Part shown: positions 44,163-53,152 of the stretch, one piece after another
How the letters are laid out: every line of letters starts with the position of its first letter
How positions within the stretch are numbered: the stretch's first letter is position 1
Assembly (NCBI GenBank): GCA_965206125.1
Contig: CBDBIN010000046.1
Location: 248,001 to 312,000, forward strand
Direction: 5' to 3'
Source of the DNA: CAXWPM01 sp965206125
GTDB lineage: Bacteria; Acidobacteriota; Terriglobia; 20CM-2-55-15
Length of the DNA stretch: 64,000 nt
Made by a program: the position numbers and the translations under genes
The notes under the pieces: model-generated
The model's database searches: none
Told to the model about the DNA's origin: nothing
The model's input: the letters and a program-made list of their open reading frames with translations, nothing else

Positions 44163-45191
44163 TCAGGCGCCCCCTTCGGTGACGCTCGTCAGGTTGGGGC
44201 GGGTTTCGGTCCCTCGAGCATGCTCCCTCAAGAATCGGCGAAACTCGTGGACGCCCCGGTCGGAATTCGCGAGGTGTTCGGTGCTGCGTGAACGGGCACC
44301 CCGCTGCGACTCCAGGATGACCCGGTCCTGATCGATGACCTTGGCATGTTGGGCTTCCCAGAAGTACCGGTACATCAGGCGCCAGTACATCTTCATGGCG
44401 CCCGACAGTTGACGGTACCTCAGGAAGTAGACCAGCGAACGGTTGCCGTCGATCGGGGTGACCATGCCGACAATGCGCAGTGTGCCCCGGGGGCCCCATG
44501 GCAACGGAATGTCCAGCCGTACCCACAGCGTTCCCGCCCAGTAGAACTCCGCCCAGTCAAAGTTGACGCCGCGCTGCCCGGAGCGCTCGACGGTAAAGCC
44601 GTCGTCGTTGCGGATGATCCGCATGTCGTCTTCCAGCGTGCCGCGCGAAAGCGTGAAGGAGTTGCTGTGGAGAAACGGCCCGTGCATCGGATCGGCAAGG
44701 TTCTCGAGGATGAGGATCCAGTTCACGTCCCACACGATCTCACAAATGAAACCGCTCCATTCCGGATCCTCGAGCTCGTCCGGCAGGACGAGGTCCGGGG
44801 TGGCAACCCCTTGCTCGGAGAAGTAGGTCCAGACCAGACCGGCCCTCTCCTGGCTCGGATAGGTTTGAAGGCGTAGTTTCGGGGCGAGGGTCTCGTTCGC
44901 GTTGCGGCTTGTCGGAATGTGCACGCACCGGCCCTCGCCGTCGTAGCTCCAGCCGTGGTAGGCGCACCTGATCTGGTCGTTGCCGACGACCCCGTCGCTC
45001 AATCGTGTCCCCCGGTGTAGGCATGAGTCGCGATGGACATGGACACGGCCACTTGTGTCGCGCCATGCGACGATGTCGGCGCCAAGCCGTGTCATCCCGT
45101 ACGGCGCGCCCGCCACGGCGGTGGATTGGCATATCGGGTACCAGAGGTTTTGGAGTCCGGCGCGGAGTGTTCGGTCGAAGTCGAATTCCAT
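44163..45191 (-). CDS. Rieske non-heme iron oxygenase, alpha subunit type
   Basis: Ring-hydroxylating or demethylating oxygenase of 342 residues. The Rieske centre is CLH (57-59) and CAYH (76-79) with the spacing CxH-N16-CxxH. The catalytic iron site follows in NLADPMHGPFLH with His170 and His175. The length and lack of a beta subunit point to a homomeric oxygenase such as vanillate demethylase or phenoxybenzoate-type enzymes. No dedicated ferredoxin or reductase gene is seen nearby, so electrons must come from elsewhere. The ATG overlaps the SDR stop as TGATG. Confidence 0.92.
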   Translation of the reverse strand: MEFDFDRTLRAGLQNLWYPICQSTAVAGAPYGMTRLGADIVAWRDTSGRVHVHRDSCLHRGTRLSDGVVGNDQIRCAYHGWSYDGEGRCVHIPTSRNANETLAPKLRLQTYPSQERAGLVWTYFSEQGVATPDLVLPDELEDPEWSGFICEIVWDVNWILILENLADPMHGPFLHSNSFTLSRGTLEDDMRIIRNDDGFTVERSGQRGVNFDWAEFYWAGTLWVRLDIPLPWGPRGTLRIVGMVTPIDGNRSLVYFLRYRQLSGAMKMYWRLMYRYFWEAQHAKVIDQDRVILESQRGARSRSTEHLANSDRGVHEFRRFLREHARGTETRPNLTSVTEGGA

Positions 45192-45946
45192 CAGTGTAAT
45201 ACCAGGCCCCCGTCGACGACGATCGTCTGTCCCGTGATGAAAGTGGCATCGTCAGAGAGCAGGAACGAGACGGTACCGACGATGTCCGCTTCGGCGGACT
45301 CCCTTCCAAGAGCCCGATTGGCAACGTTCCAGGCGTACTTGTCCTCCGGAACGCCCGAGGTCGCTTCGTTACGCACCAGGCCGGGGGCGACGCAATTGAC
45401 ACGGACACCCGCCCCGCCCAATTCACGGGCCAGCGCCCGGGTAAAAGCCATGACCGCGCCCTTGCTGGAAACGTAATGGAGCAGACGCGGGCTTCCCCAC
45501 ATCGCTGTGTCTGAGCCGATCGTGACGATGCTGCCGGATCCTCGCCCCTCCATGTGCGGCGCGACCGCGCGGCAGCTCAACCAGGTTCCCCGAACGTTCA
45601 CCGCCATCAAACGGTCCCATTCGTCGACGTCGATCTCTCGGTACGTGGCGCCGCCGACCGAATCTGCGATCGCGGCATTGGCGACGAGACCGTCGATTCG
45701 GTCCCAGCGAGCGATGAAGAACCCGGCCATCGCTTCGGCGGAGTCCGGTGAAGACACATCGGTCGCAAAAAAAGTTGCGTCCCCGCCGGCATTTCTTATC
45801 GCACCGGCCGCTTCTTCACCCCGGATCGGGTCGATTTCCGCGATGCCGACGCGTGCGCCTTCGGACGCAAGCCGTTCGGCGTATGCGCGGCCGAGACCGC
45901 GGCCGGCTCCGGTAATGATGATGGACTTGCCGTTGTGTCTGTTCAC
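45191..45946 (-). CDS. Short-chain dehydrogenase/reductase
   Basis: NAD(P)-dependent SDR of 251 residues with TGAGRGLGRA (cofactor loop), the NAA motif in LVANAAI, and the catalytic Ser-Tyr-Lys in VTIGSD...HYVSSKGAV. The C-terminus TGQTIVVDGGLVL is typical of classical SDRs. As first gene of the sub-block SDR-Rieske-hydrolase-ThDP-ALDH, it may dehydrogenate a dihydrodiol or an alcohol intermediate. A 178-base gap with repeats separates it from the cupin gene. Confidence 0.93.
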   Translation of the reverse strand: MNRHNGKSIIITGAGRGLGRAYAERLASEGARVGIAEIDPIRGEEAAGAIRNAGGDATFFATDVSSPDSAEAMAGFFIARWDRIDGLVANAAIADSVGGATYREIDVDEWDRLMAVNVRGTWLSCRAVAPHMEGRGSGSIVTIGSDTAMWGSPRLLHYVSSKGAVMAFTRALARELGGAGVRVNCVAPGLVRNEATSGVPEDKYAWNVANRALGRESAEADIVGTVSFLLSDDATFITGQTIVVDGGLVLH

Positions 45947-46114
45947 GGGGTTGAGTCTATTGCAAGTTTTCTATTCGAGAATCCACATTGGACATCGCTC
46001 CATCGACATTGATCAATCGGAGATTTGCCTAGCGGTGCGGGATCCGATTCCGGGCCCCCGGATCCGGAAAATGTGAAATTGATAAACTTCCAATCTCCAA
46101 CTTCCAATTTTCCG

Positions 46115-46136
46115 GTCGCTGCCGCTACCGGTTCTG
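46115..46136. repeat. Repeat arm supplying the cupin gene stop codon
   Basis: This 22-base arm starts GTCGCT and ends GGTTCTG; it is related to the hairpin arm at 30684-30705. On the minus strand its CGGTAGCGG contains the TAG stop (46127-46125) of the cupin gene. The gap up to 45947 also has a CCAATCTCCAACTTCC stretch of simple, repeat-like character and no gene. Confidence 0.45.
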
Positions 46137-46625
46137 TTTTCGCGCTTCGGTCAACGGGCTGCCTTCCGGGTAGGTTGGCAGCTCGGGGCGGGCTGTTCCC
46201 AGCATGACCAGCATGAGGGCGTCTTCGTCGCCGTCGTTGCGGACGGCGCGGTAGACGCCCGCCGGGGTGCAGATCATGTCCCGGGGCCCGAGCGTCCTTT
46301 CGAGTTCCCGCTCGCCATCGGCCCAGATGCAGGTCACCGAGCCCTGGAGGACGAAGAATACTTCCTCGACGTCACTGTGCAGATGGAGCGGGCCTTCACC
46401 TCCTGGGGGGAGCAGCATCGTGCTCAACGTGAAGTGCTTTGCCGGCACGACGTTCGGGTCGTCATGCTTTCCGGTGCCGCCGCCTCCGAGGTACCGGATC
46501 TGCGCGCGTCGGTATTTCGGGTTGATATCGGCCTGGAACCCCAGCGCGTCCCAGTCGAACTCGCGTTCGGCGAGTCGGGATATCCAGCGGTCGATCTCAA
46601 CGATTGGCGATGTGTCGTCGTTCAT
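46125..46625 (-). CDS. Cupin-domain protein in the catabolic block
   Basis: A 166-residue single-domain cupin. The metal-binding motif HLHSDVEEVFFVLQG follows the G(X)5HXH(X)3-4E(X)6G pattern, and a second motif (MICTPAGVYRAVRN) has a weaker His replacement. The ATG at 46625 is preceded by GGGAG; a second ATG seven codons upstream is less likely. It lies between the extradiol dioxygenase and SDR genes. It could be a ring-cleaving dioxygenase, an isomerase or a sensor; sequence alone does not decide. Confidence 0.85.
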   Translation of the reverse strand: MNDDTSPIVEIDRWISRLAEREFDWDALGFQADINPKYRRAQIRYLGGGGTGKHDDPNVVPAKHFTLSTMLLPPGGEGPLHLHSDVEEVFFVLQGSVTCIWADGERELERTLGPRDMICTPAGVYRAVRNDGDEDALMLVMLGTARPELPTYPEGSPLTEARKQNR

Positions 46626-46642
46626 ACAACTCCCGTTTGAAG

Positions 46643-47548
46643 TCAATCACGCGCGTCGACCCAGCCTGGGTCGGGCTCGCCGGCCATGGCGTTGCGGATG
46701 TCGGCGCTCGGCGGTCCGGCCGTACCCCACCGGTCCATGAATTCAGGGATCCGTTCCCAGACCTTCGGCACGTGTGCCGCCTCGTCGTCGATAAAGTCGA
46801 TGTCGGACGTGTACTCGGTCACGTAGCCCAGCGGGTCCTTGTAGTAACAGAACACGTTGTTGCCCGGACCGTGACGCCCCGGCCCCCAATCGGGTTCTCT
46901 TCCGGTTCGTCTCATGCCGGCGATGCCGCGCATCAATTCGTCGACGCCGGCCATCAAGTAGGCCACGTGGTTCACCGATGCATAGGTCGCGCGGTTGAAC
47001 GAGATCACGTGGTGCTTCGTGTTGCACCTCAGGAAGACCATCTGTTCCTCGCTCCAGTCGGAAACACGGAAGCCCAGGATGTCCGTGTAAAACGCGACGA
47101 TTTCTTCGAAGCACCCAGTGTTGACGACGACGTGGCAGATTGACTGCGGTTCGACCGTCCGGGGGACCCAGCCATCGTCGTGGGTCCCAACGCCCGCGGA
47201 AAGCTCGATGCAACGGTTCTCAGGGTCCAGGAAGCGGAAGCCGTATCCACCGCCGGGTTCTGTCAGAAGTGCCGGGCCAGATGTGATTCTGACCCCTCGA
47301 TCCACCAGTGCGGCTGCCGCGCGGTCTATGGCATCGTGGTCGTCCAGGGCGAATGCAAGGTGGTGCAGGCCCCGACCCGTTCCCGGGTGGAGGCTGAGGA
47401 TATAGTGCTCAGGTGAGGCGCCGCGAAGGTAGCGGATGCCTTCCTGGTCGGCAACCTCGGCCAGGCCCCAGACATCGGCATAGAAGGAGGCGTGCGAGGG
47501 GGTATCGGGCGAAAACAGGCCGATGTGACGAATGTTGGCGATGTTCAC
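46643..47548 (-). CDS. Extradiol (VOC-fold) ring-cleavage dioxygenase
   Basis: Vicinal-oxygen-chelate protein of 301 residues with two tandem domains, as in catechol 2,3-dioxygenases. The C-terminal domain supplies the metal ligands: His in QSICHVVVNT, His in SVNHVAYLM and Glu in GYVTEYTSD. Residues YKDPLGYVTEY match the extradiol signature. It is 9 bases downstream of the hydrolase-membrane fusion gene. It is the best evidence that the block breaks an aromatic ring by meta cleavage. Confidence 0.9.
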   Translation of the reverse strand: MNIANIRHIGLFSPDTPSHASFYADVWGLAEVADQEGIRYLRGASPEHYILSLHPGTGRGLHHLAFALDDHDAIDRAAAALVDRGVRITSGPALLTEPGGGYGFRFLDPENRCIELSAGVGTHDDGWVPRTVEPQSICHVVVNTGCFEEIVAFYTDILGFRVSDWSEEQMVFLRCNTKHHVISFNRATYASVNHVAYLMAGVDELMRGIAGMRRTGREPDWGPGRHGPGNNVFCYYKDPLGYVTEYTSDIDFIDDEAAHVPKVWERIPEFMDRWGTAGPPSADIRNAMAGEPDPGWVDARD

Positions 47549-47557
47549 TGTTCGGTC

Positions 47558-48955
47558 TCAAATCGTAACAAACAACGCTGCAAACACCCAGCCCTGGACC
47601 AGCGCGGAGAACAACGCCGAGCCCACCGGATCGCCGGTTGCGTTTCGGATGAAACCCGCGAGCCACCAGAGGAAGAGCCAGAAGACCACAGCCAGGTGTG
47701 TGATGAGGACGAGGAACATGCTTTCGGTGTTGAGCAGGAGGACGCCGGTCAGCACCGCGGCCCACAGAATCATTCGTGTAAGCGTGACCACGACCGCGCG
47801 CTTCCAGGCCGGCGCGATCCGACGGAGGTCGAGCTCGTCCGCGAGGAATAGCGGCAGGCTTACGGCCGCCAGTATGGGGAAACGGGCCCATTGCTCTCCG
47901 GAGAGCAGCATGTGGAAAACATGGGAACCCACGCCCAGAGCCAGTACCCCGATCGTGTAGGCGGCGCCGACGATCCCGATGGTGACGCCACGGACACTCC
48001 TAGAGATTCCCCGCCCGCGCCAGCAGGCGAGGCCGGCCAGGAGCACGAAACTCATCAGGTAGTCCGTCGTGAACAGGCCGAGCCAACGAAGCGGCACGAC
48101 CAAACGCAGGATGATGATGGCCGCTCCCGCCGCGGCTATGTAGGAGACGAGGGTCCTGCCCAGGTCCGGAGCCGTCGGCGGTTCGGACGCGGTCGCCGGG
48201 CCGACCCTTTGTCGGGGAAGAAGTCCCAGTCCCGCGAGCACCCCGCCTGCGGCCATGAGAGTCAGCCAGCCGAAGCGCTGCGACGTGCGAAGGTCACCCG
48301 CGGCGCCACCCATCCAATCGGCAACCATCGCCAGCCTCGTCGGGCTGAACAGCGTGCCCGAGTGCCCGGCCGCGGGGAACATCCACCACTCGCTCGATCC
48401 CTCGGCGCCGCCGAGAAGTTCGGGTATGAACTCATTGATTACGGGTGGATCGAGAGCCCCGGTCACGACGAGAAGGCGCCCGCGGCCGAGATTGCCGACG
48501 GGAATCGGCGCTGGTGAGAGCAGGACCATGCTGTGGAACCGCCGCGTGGGCGCGATATCGGCCAGGATTGAAGCACCCATCGAATGTCCGACGACGATCG
48601 GTGTGACCCGGAACGAGTCCAGAACGCTCTCGACTGCACGCCGGGTCTCGTCCGAATCGAACGCGGCGTTCGAATCGCCATGTCCCGGTAGATCTATGGC
48701 ATAGGTGTCGAACCCGGCGTCGGCCAGGGCCATACCGATGGTCTGCATGAACTCCTTGCTTGAATTCAGGCCGTGGACCAGGAGTGCGGTGGCGACCCGA
48801 TCCGCTTCGGGCTCGAATCTGAGATAGGGCGTTGGTGGGGAACCCGAGAAGATGCCGGCAGTGATTGTGGGTACCGCAGACCCCAGGCCCAGCCATCCGA
48901 CGATGAACGCGGCGGCACCCGCCAGTGCCCACGCTGCCCGCCCGATGCGCCCCAT
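47558..48955 (-). CDS. Alpha/beta hydrolase fused to a multi-helix membrane domain
   Basis: A 465-residue protein with an N-terminal membrane helix (residues 7-30) and an alpha/beta hydrolase domain (about 40-215). The hydrolase has LVHGLNSSKE, DLPGHGDS, the nucleophile in GHSMG (Ser125) and a His in AAGHSGTL. Residues about 225-465 form six or seven hydrophobic helices. The hydrolase would face the periplasm if the first helix is a signal anchor. The membrane domain is not one I recognise. It starts the leftward block; a role on a hydrophobic ester or lipid substrate is only a guess. Confidence 0.85.
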   Translation of the reverse strand: MGRIGRAAWALAGAAAFIVGWLGLGSAVPTITAGIFSGSPPTPYLRFEPEADRVATALLVHGLNSSKEFMQTIGMALADAGFDTYAIDLPGHGDSNAAFDSDETRRAVESVLDSFRVTPIVVGHSMGASILADIAPTRRFHSMVLLSPAPIPVGNLGRGRLLVVTGALDPPVINEFIPELLGGAEGSSEWWMFPAAGHSGTLFSPTRLAMVADWMGGAAGDLRTSQRFGWLTLMAAGGVLAGLGLLPRQRVGPATASEPPTAPDLGRTLVSYIAAAGAAIIILRLVVPLRWLGLFTTDYLMSFVLLAGLACWRGRGISRSVRGVTIGIVGAAYTIGVLALGVGSHVFHMLLSGEQWARFPILAAVSLPLFLADELDLRRIAPAWKRAVVVTLTRMILWAAVLTGVLLLNTESMFLVLITHLAVVFWLFLWWLAGFIRNATGDPVGSALFSALVQGWVFAALFVTI

Positions 48956-48962
48956 CGGCCAA

Positions 48963-48971
48963 TGCTATACT
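48963..48971 (+). promoter_or_regulatory. Extended -10 promoter for the rfaE2-mfd unit
   Basis: TGCTATACT fits the extended -10 (TGN plus TATACT, 5 of 6). It lies about 67 bases upstream of the rfaE2 start, in the short divergent gap after the hydrolase fusion gene. No clear -35 is present. Confidence 0.5.
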
Positions 48972-49038
48972 ACGGTGGTTGAATCCGCCCTCGGAAGAGG
49001 GACTGAACGCCCCACCGACTTCAACCCGGACCGTTCCG

Positions 49039-49554
49039 ATGGAAACACCCGCTTCAAGTATCGAACCCATTGACGCGCTCGGGGAACGAGTGCGGAAACT
49101 CCAGGCTTCCGGGCAGCAGGTCGTCTTCACCAACGGCTGCTTCGACGTCCTCCACTCGGGCCATGTCGAAATGTTGCGACGATCGCGGGAACTGGGCGAC
49201 ATCCTGATCGTGGCCATCAACGACGATAGCTCGGTACGCCGGCTCAAAGGGCCGGGGCGTCCCGTCTTCGACCAGGAAGAACGGGCGGAAGTCCTGGCGG
49301 CATTGGAGATGGTCGACTTCGTGTGCGTCTTCCGAGACGATACGCCGCTCGAGACGATCCTCAGCATCCGTCCCGACGTGCTCGCCAAGGGCGCCGACTG
49401 GGTGGACAAGGGTATCGTCGGAAGCGAGGAAGTCGCCGGATGGGGCGGGAAAATCGTGGCGATTCCGATGGTCGAGGGGAAGTCGACGACGGATGTTGTC
49501 GCCCGGATTATCGACCGCGCGGCCGGCAGTGGCGCCGGCCCGACCGAGCGTTAG
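49039..49554 (+). CDS. rfaE2: D-glycero-beta-D-manno-heptose 1-phosphate adenylyltransferase
   Basis: Nucleotidyltransferase corresponding to the C-terminal domain of HldE, 171 residues. It makes ADP-heptose for lipopolysaccharide. It has the cytidylyltransferase-type signature FTNGCFDVLHSGHVEML (about 30-46), INDDSSVRRLKGPGRP, DVLAKGADW and the C-terminal EGKSTTDVVARI block. As a stand-alone adenylyltransferase it implies a separate kinase gene, which is not in the window. The ATG at 49039 gives the normal length. mfd follows after 21 bases. Confidence 0.93.
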   Translation: METPASSIEPIDALGERVRKLQASGQQVVFTNGCFDVLHSGHVEMLRRSRELGDILIVAINDDSSVRRLKGPGRPVFDQEERAEVLAALEMVDFVCVFRDDTPLETILSIRPDVLAKGADWVDKGIVGSEEVAGWGGKIVAIPMVEGKSTTDVVARIIDRAAGSGAGPTER

Positions 49555-49575
49555 ACCGGACCGCTCCGAAGCGTT

Positions 49576-52500
49576 ATGGAACTGGTCCAAAGCCGACTTC
49601 AGAAGGCCCTTTCCGGCATCCTGGACATTGCCGACGTACGCCGGATTGCGTCTGATTGCCTCAAGAGTGCCCGGCCCGGCGAGTCCGCCGTCACCGTTTC
49701 GGGCCTCGGCGGATCCGCGAAGGCGCTCTTTCTGGCGGCGCTCTGGGGGTCGTTCAAACGCCCCCTGATCTTCGTTACCACGAGCGAGTCGTCGGCTGAG
49801 TCGCTCGCCAACGATGTCGCTTACTTTCATGCCGAGTTGAACGACCGGTCGCGCGACCTGGTCTCGAACCTTCCGGCATGGGAAACCGACCCGTACGCGG
49901 GCCTGTCCCCCCATGCCGATGTGGGGCGGGCACGCGCGACGGCCCTCTGGCGACTGCGTGCCGAGCGTGCCGACATCGTCGTGGTTCCGGCACGGTCGCT
50001 GGGCATCCGGCTCGCGCCGCCGACCGAGTTCGACGCCTCGATCCTGCATGTGAGGGTGGACGACGAGATCTCTCAGGAGTTGATGCTCGAGCACCTGACC
50101 GCGGCGGGTTACGTGCGTGAGGAGCCGGTCTCGTCGGTCGGAGAGTATTCCCGGCGTGGCGGGATCGTCGATGTCTTCTCCCCGTTGATGCCGCTTCCCG
50201 TCCGGATCGAGTTCTTCGGCGACAGCGTCGATTCGATTCGCGAGTTCGACGTCGACGACCAGAGGTCGCGCAACCCCCTCCGATACGTCGACGTTCTGCC
50301 GATGCAGGACAACGTGGTCCCACGCGAGACGTTTCGTAAGTGGGCAGGTGAGGCCCGGCGTCTGTGGCAGGAGGATGCCTACCAGGACGATCTACGGGAA
50401 AGACTCGTCTTCGCCGACGACGGAGAGCCGTTCGCCGGTTGGGTGTTTCTGCTGCCGGCCGTTTTCCCGCGCGAATCGGCACTGCCCGATTACCTGAGCG
50501 AGGCCGTCTACGTCATCGACGAACCGGAGCTCGTGACCGAGGACTACCGCGAGTATTTCCGGATTCTCACTGAAAGGCACAAGCAGGCTCTGGAATCTGG
50601 TGGATTGGCGCTAGCGCCCGAGCGCCTCTATCTCACCCCGGGAGAGTTCGACGGGGCTTTGGCCCGGTATCCCTCGTTGGCACTGGAGCAACTGGCCTCC
50701 CATGCGTCGGCCCACATGGTGATCGGACAATCGGCGCACCGCTTCCACGGCCGGATTCGGGAGATGGCCGAATCCGTAAAGCAGTCGTTCGACGCCGGCC
50801 GCCAGGTTGTGCTCCTCGGCGGCACGATCGGCATGGCCGAGCGCTTGCGCGACATCCTGCACGAATACGAGGTTCCGTTCCGGGCCGACTTTGGAGACCA
50901 GCCCGTAAAGCCGGTTGCCGACACGAACGCGCCACTGGTCGGGGTTGGGCGGCTGTCCGCCGGCTTCAGGCTGCCCGACATCGGGCTGGAGGTCTTTGCC
51001 GAGACCGACATACTCGACGAGACCGAGCACTTCGTTCCGTCCAGGCGCAGGAAGTCCAGCGCCTCGACGTTCCTTTCCGGCCTTCAAGACCTGAAGCCCG
51101 GGAACTACATCGTTCATGTGGATCACGGCATCGGATTGTACGGAGGGGTCACCTCGATCCACGACAGCGAGTGCATGGTGCTGACCTACCTCGACGACGA
51201 TCGCCTGTACGTCCCCCTCGAGCGGCTCGACCTCATCCAGAAGTACTCGGCGACGGAGGGTTCACGGCCGAAGCTGGACCGACTGGGCGGGACGACCTGG
51301 GTTCAGCGGAAGGCGAGGGTCCGAAAAGCGATCCGCGAGATGGCCACCGAACTCCTGCGGCTCTACGCGGAGCGCAAGGTGGCTCTCGGCCACGCTTTTC
51401 CGCCGGATACGGAGTGGCAACGAGAATTCGAAGAGGCGTTCCAGTACGAAGAGACCGACGACCAGCTGACCTCTATCGCCGACATCAAGAGGGATATGGA
51501 AGCCGAGACTCCGATGGATCGTCTGGTTTGCGGGGACGTCGGGTACGGCAAGACCGAAGTGGCCATGCGTTCCGCTTTCAAGGCGGTCAACGACGGGAAA
51601 CAGGTGGCGATACTGGCTCCAACGACGGTGCTCTGCTTCCAGCATTACGAGACGCTGAAAGAACGGTTCGCGGCTTTTCCGGTGAGCATCGCGATGCTCA
51701 GCCGCTTTGTAATGCCCAAGGAACAGAAACAGGTCCTCCATGGCCTCTCGACCGGAAAGATAGACGTGGTTGTCGGCACCCATCGTCTCTTGTCCAAAGA
51801 CGTTGAGTTTCACGACCTCGGCCTTCTGATTGTCGATGAGGAGCAGCGCTTCGGCGTCGCGCACAAGGAACGCTTGAAGCAGCTCAAGAAACAGGTGGAC
51901 GTGCTGACGATGACGGCGACTCCGATCCCGAGGACGTTGCACATGGGACTGACCGGATTGCGGGACATGTCGGTCATCGAGACGCCGCCTCGAGACCGCC
52001 TGGCGATCCAGACGTCAGTAGTCAAATTCAACACGACCGTCATCGAGAACGCGATCAACTTCGAACTGGATCGCGGCGGGCAGATCTACTTCGTGCACAA
52101 TCGCGTCGGCTCGATCTATTCGCTTGCGGACTTCGTCCGGCGAATCTGCCCGAGGGCTCGTGTGGGGGTCGGACACGGCCAGATGGGAGAGAAGGAACTC
52201 GAGCGCGTCATGCTGCGTTTCATGCACCACGAGTTCGACGTCCTGGTCAGCACGACGATCATCGAAAACGGCCTGGATATCCCGCTGGCGAACACGATGG
52301 TCGTCAACCGGGCGGATCGCTACGGCCTGTCCCAGCTTTACCAGTTGCGGGGACGGGTTGGCCGATCCAACCGGAGGGCCCACGCGTACCTGCTGATCCC
52401 TTCCGACAAGACGCTGACGCCGATCGCCCGCCGCCGACTGGCCGCCATCCGGGAATTCAGCGAGTTGGGCGCCGGCTTCCGGGTCGCCGCCCTGGACCTG

Positions 52501-53061
52501 GAGCTTCGCGGAGCGGGAAACCTGCTTGGCGGCGAGCAGCACGGCCACATCGAAGCGATTGGATTCGATCTGTATTGCCAGATGCTTGAACGCACAATGG
52601 AGGAACTGCGCCACGGAGAAGCTCCTCCGGACGTCGAGACGAGCATCAACCTGAGGGCCGACCTCAAGGTGCCGGCAAGTTTCGTTTCCGATGAAGCATT
52701 GCGGTTTCGCATGTACAAGGACATCGCGTCGGCGCGAACCGAAGAGGAGGTCGACCGGCGATACCGGGATCTGGAGGACCGGTTCGGCGAGTTGCCGCCG
52801 CAGGTGGAAAACCTCCTCGAGTATTCCCGCCTGCGGATAGTGGGACGTGCTCTTGGGATCCAGGCGATGGAACGCCGGCGGGATGCCGTCGAAATTGTTT
52901 TTCATCAGGATGCTCGCGTTGACCCCGATCGAATCGTCCAACTCGTGGAGTCGGGGAGGGACATCAGCTTCAGGCCACCGGCCACATTGAAATTTGGGCT
53001 TCCGACCGCCCGTCGAGCGTTCTTTGAGGGTATTCAAGACGTGCTGCGGGAGTTATCTTGA
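49576..53061 (+). CDS. mfd: Transcription-repair coupling factor
   Basis: DNA translocase that removes stalled RNA polymerase and recruits UvrA; 1,161 residues, the normal length. The N-terminal UvrB-like region is followed by the RNA polymerase interaction domain (about 490-560, GNYIVHVDHGIGLYGG). The helicase core has GDVGYGKTEVA (Walker A), DEEQRFG (DExQ box), TATPIPRTLHM and LQGRVGRS-like QLRGRVGRSNR. The C-terminal TRCF domain includes GAGNLLGGEQHGHIEAIGF. It pairs functionally with uvrA elsewhere in the window. Confidence 0.97.
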   Translation: MELVQSRLQKALSGILDIADVRRIASDCLKSARPGESAVTVSGLGGSAKALFLAALWGSFKRPLIFVTTSESSAESLANDVAYFHAELNDRSRDLVSNLPAWETDPYAGLSPHADVGRARATALWRLRAERADIVVVPARSLGIRLAPPTEFDASILHVRVDDEISQELMLEHLTAAGYVREEPVSSVGEYSRRGGIVDVFSPLMPLPVRIEFFGDSVDSIREFDVDDQRSRNPLRYVDVLPMQDNVVPRETFRKWAGEARRLWQEDAYQDDLRERLVFADDGEPFAGWVFLLPAVFPRESALPDYLSEAVYVIDEPELVTEDYREYFRILTERHKQALESGGLALAPERLYLTPGEFDGALARYPSLALEQLASHASAHMVIGQSAHRFHGRIREMAESVKQSFDAGRQVVLLGGTIGMAERLRDILHEYEVPFRADFGDQPVKPVADTNAPLVGVGRLSAGFRLPDIGLEVFAETDILDETEHFVPSRRRKSSASTFLSGLQDLKPGNYIVHVDHGIGLYGGVTSIHDSECMVLTYLDDDRLYVPLERLDLIQKYSATEGSRPKLDRLGGTTWVQRKARVRKAIREMATELLRLYAERKVALGHAFPPDTEWQREFEEAFQYEETDDQLTSIADIKRDMEAETPMDRLVCGDVGYGKTEVAMRSAFKAVNDGKQVAILAPTTVLCFQHYETLKERFAAFPVSIAMLSRFVMPKEQKQVLHGLSTGKIDVVVGTHRLLSKDVEFHDLGLLIVDEEQRFGVAHKERLKQLKKQVDVLTMTATPIPRTLHMGLTGLRDMSVIETPPRDRLAIQTSVVKFNTTVIENAINFELDRGGQIYFVHNRVGSIYSLADFVRRICPRARVGVGHGQMGEKELERVMLRFMHHEFDVLVSTTIIENGLDIPLANTMVVNRADRYGLSQLYQLRGRVGRSNRRAHAYLLIPSDKTLTPIARRRLAAIREFSELGAGFRVAALDLELRGAGNLLGGEQHGHIEAIGFDLYCQMLERTMEELRHGEAPPDVETSINLRADLKVPASFVSDEALRFRMYKDIASARTEEEVDRRYRDLEDRFGELPPQVENLLEYSRLRIVGRALGIQAMERRRDAVEIVFHQDARVDPDRIVQLVESGRDISFRPPATLKFGLPTARRAFFEGIQDVLRELS

Positions 53062-53152
53062 TGTACCCTCGAAGGATAAGCCTGAGACCGTTATTCCGGA
53101 GGACACGAACTGAAGCGTCCGGTAACGGGTCCGTAGCAAACAGGGAGAACTC

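Noticed and set aside
48925..49038. Longer N-terminus for the heptose-phosphate adenylyltransferase
   Set aside because: It would span the extended -10 promoter and has no family similarity; the ATG at 49039 gives the normal length.
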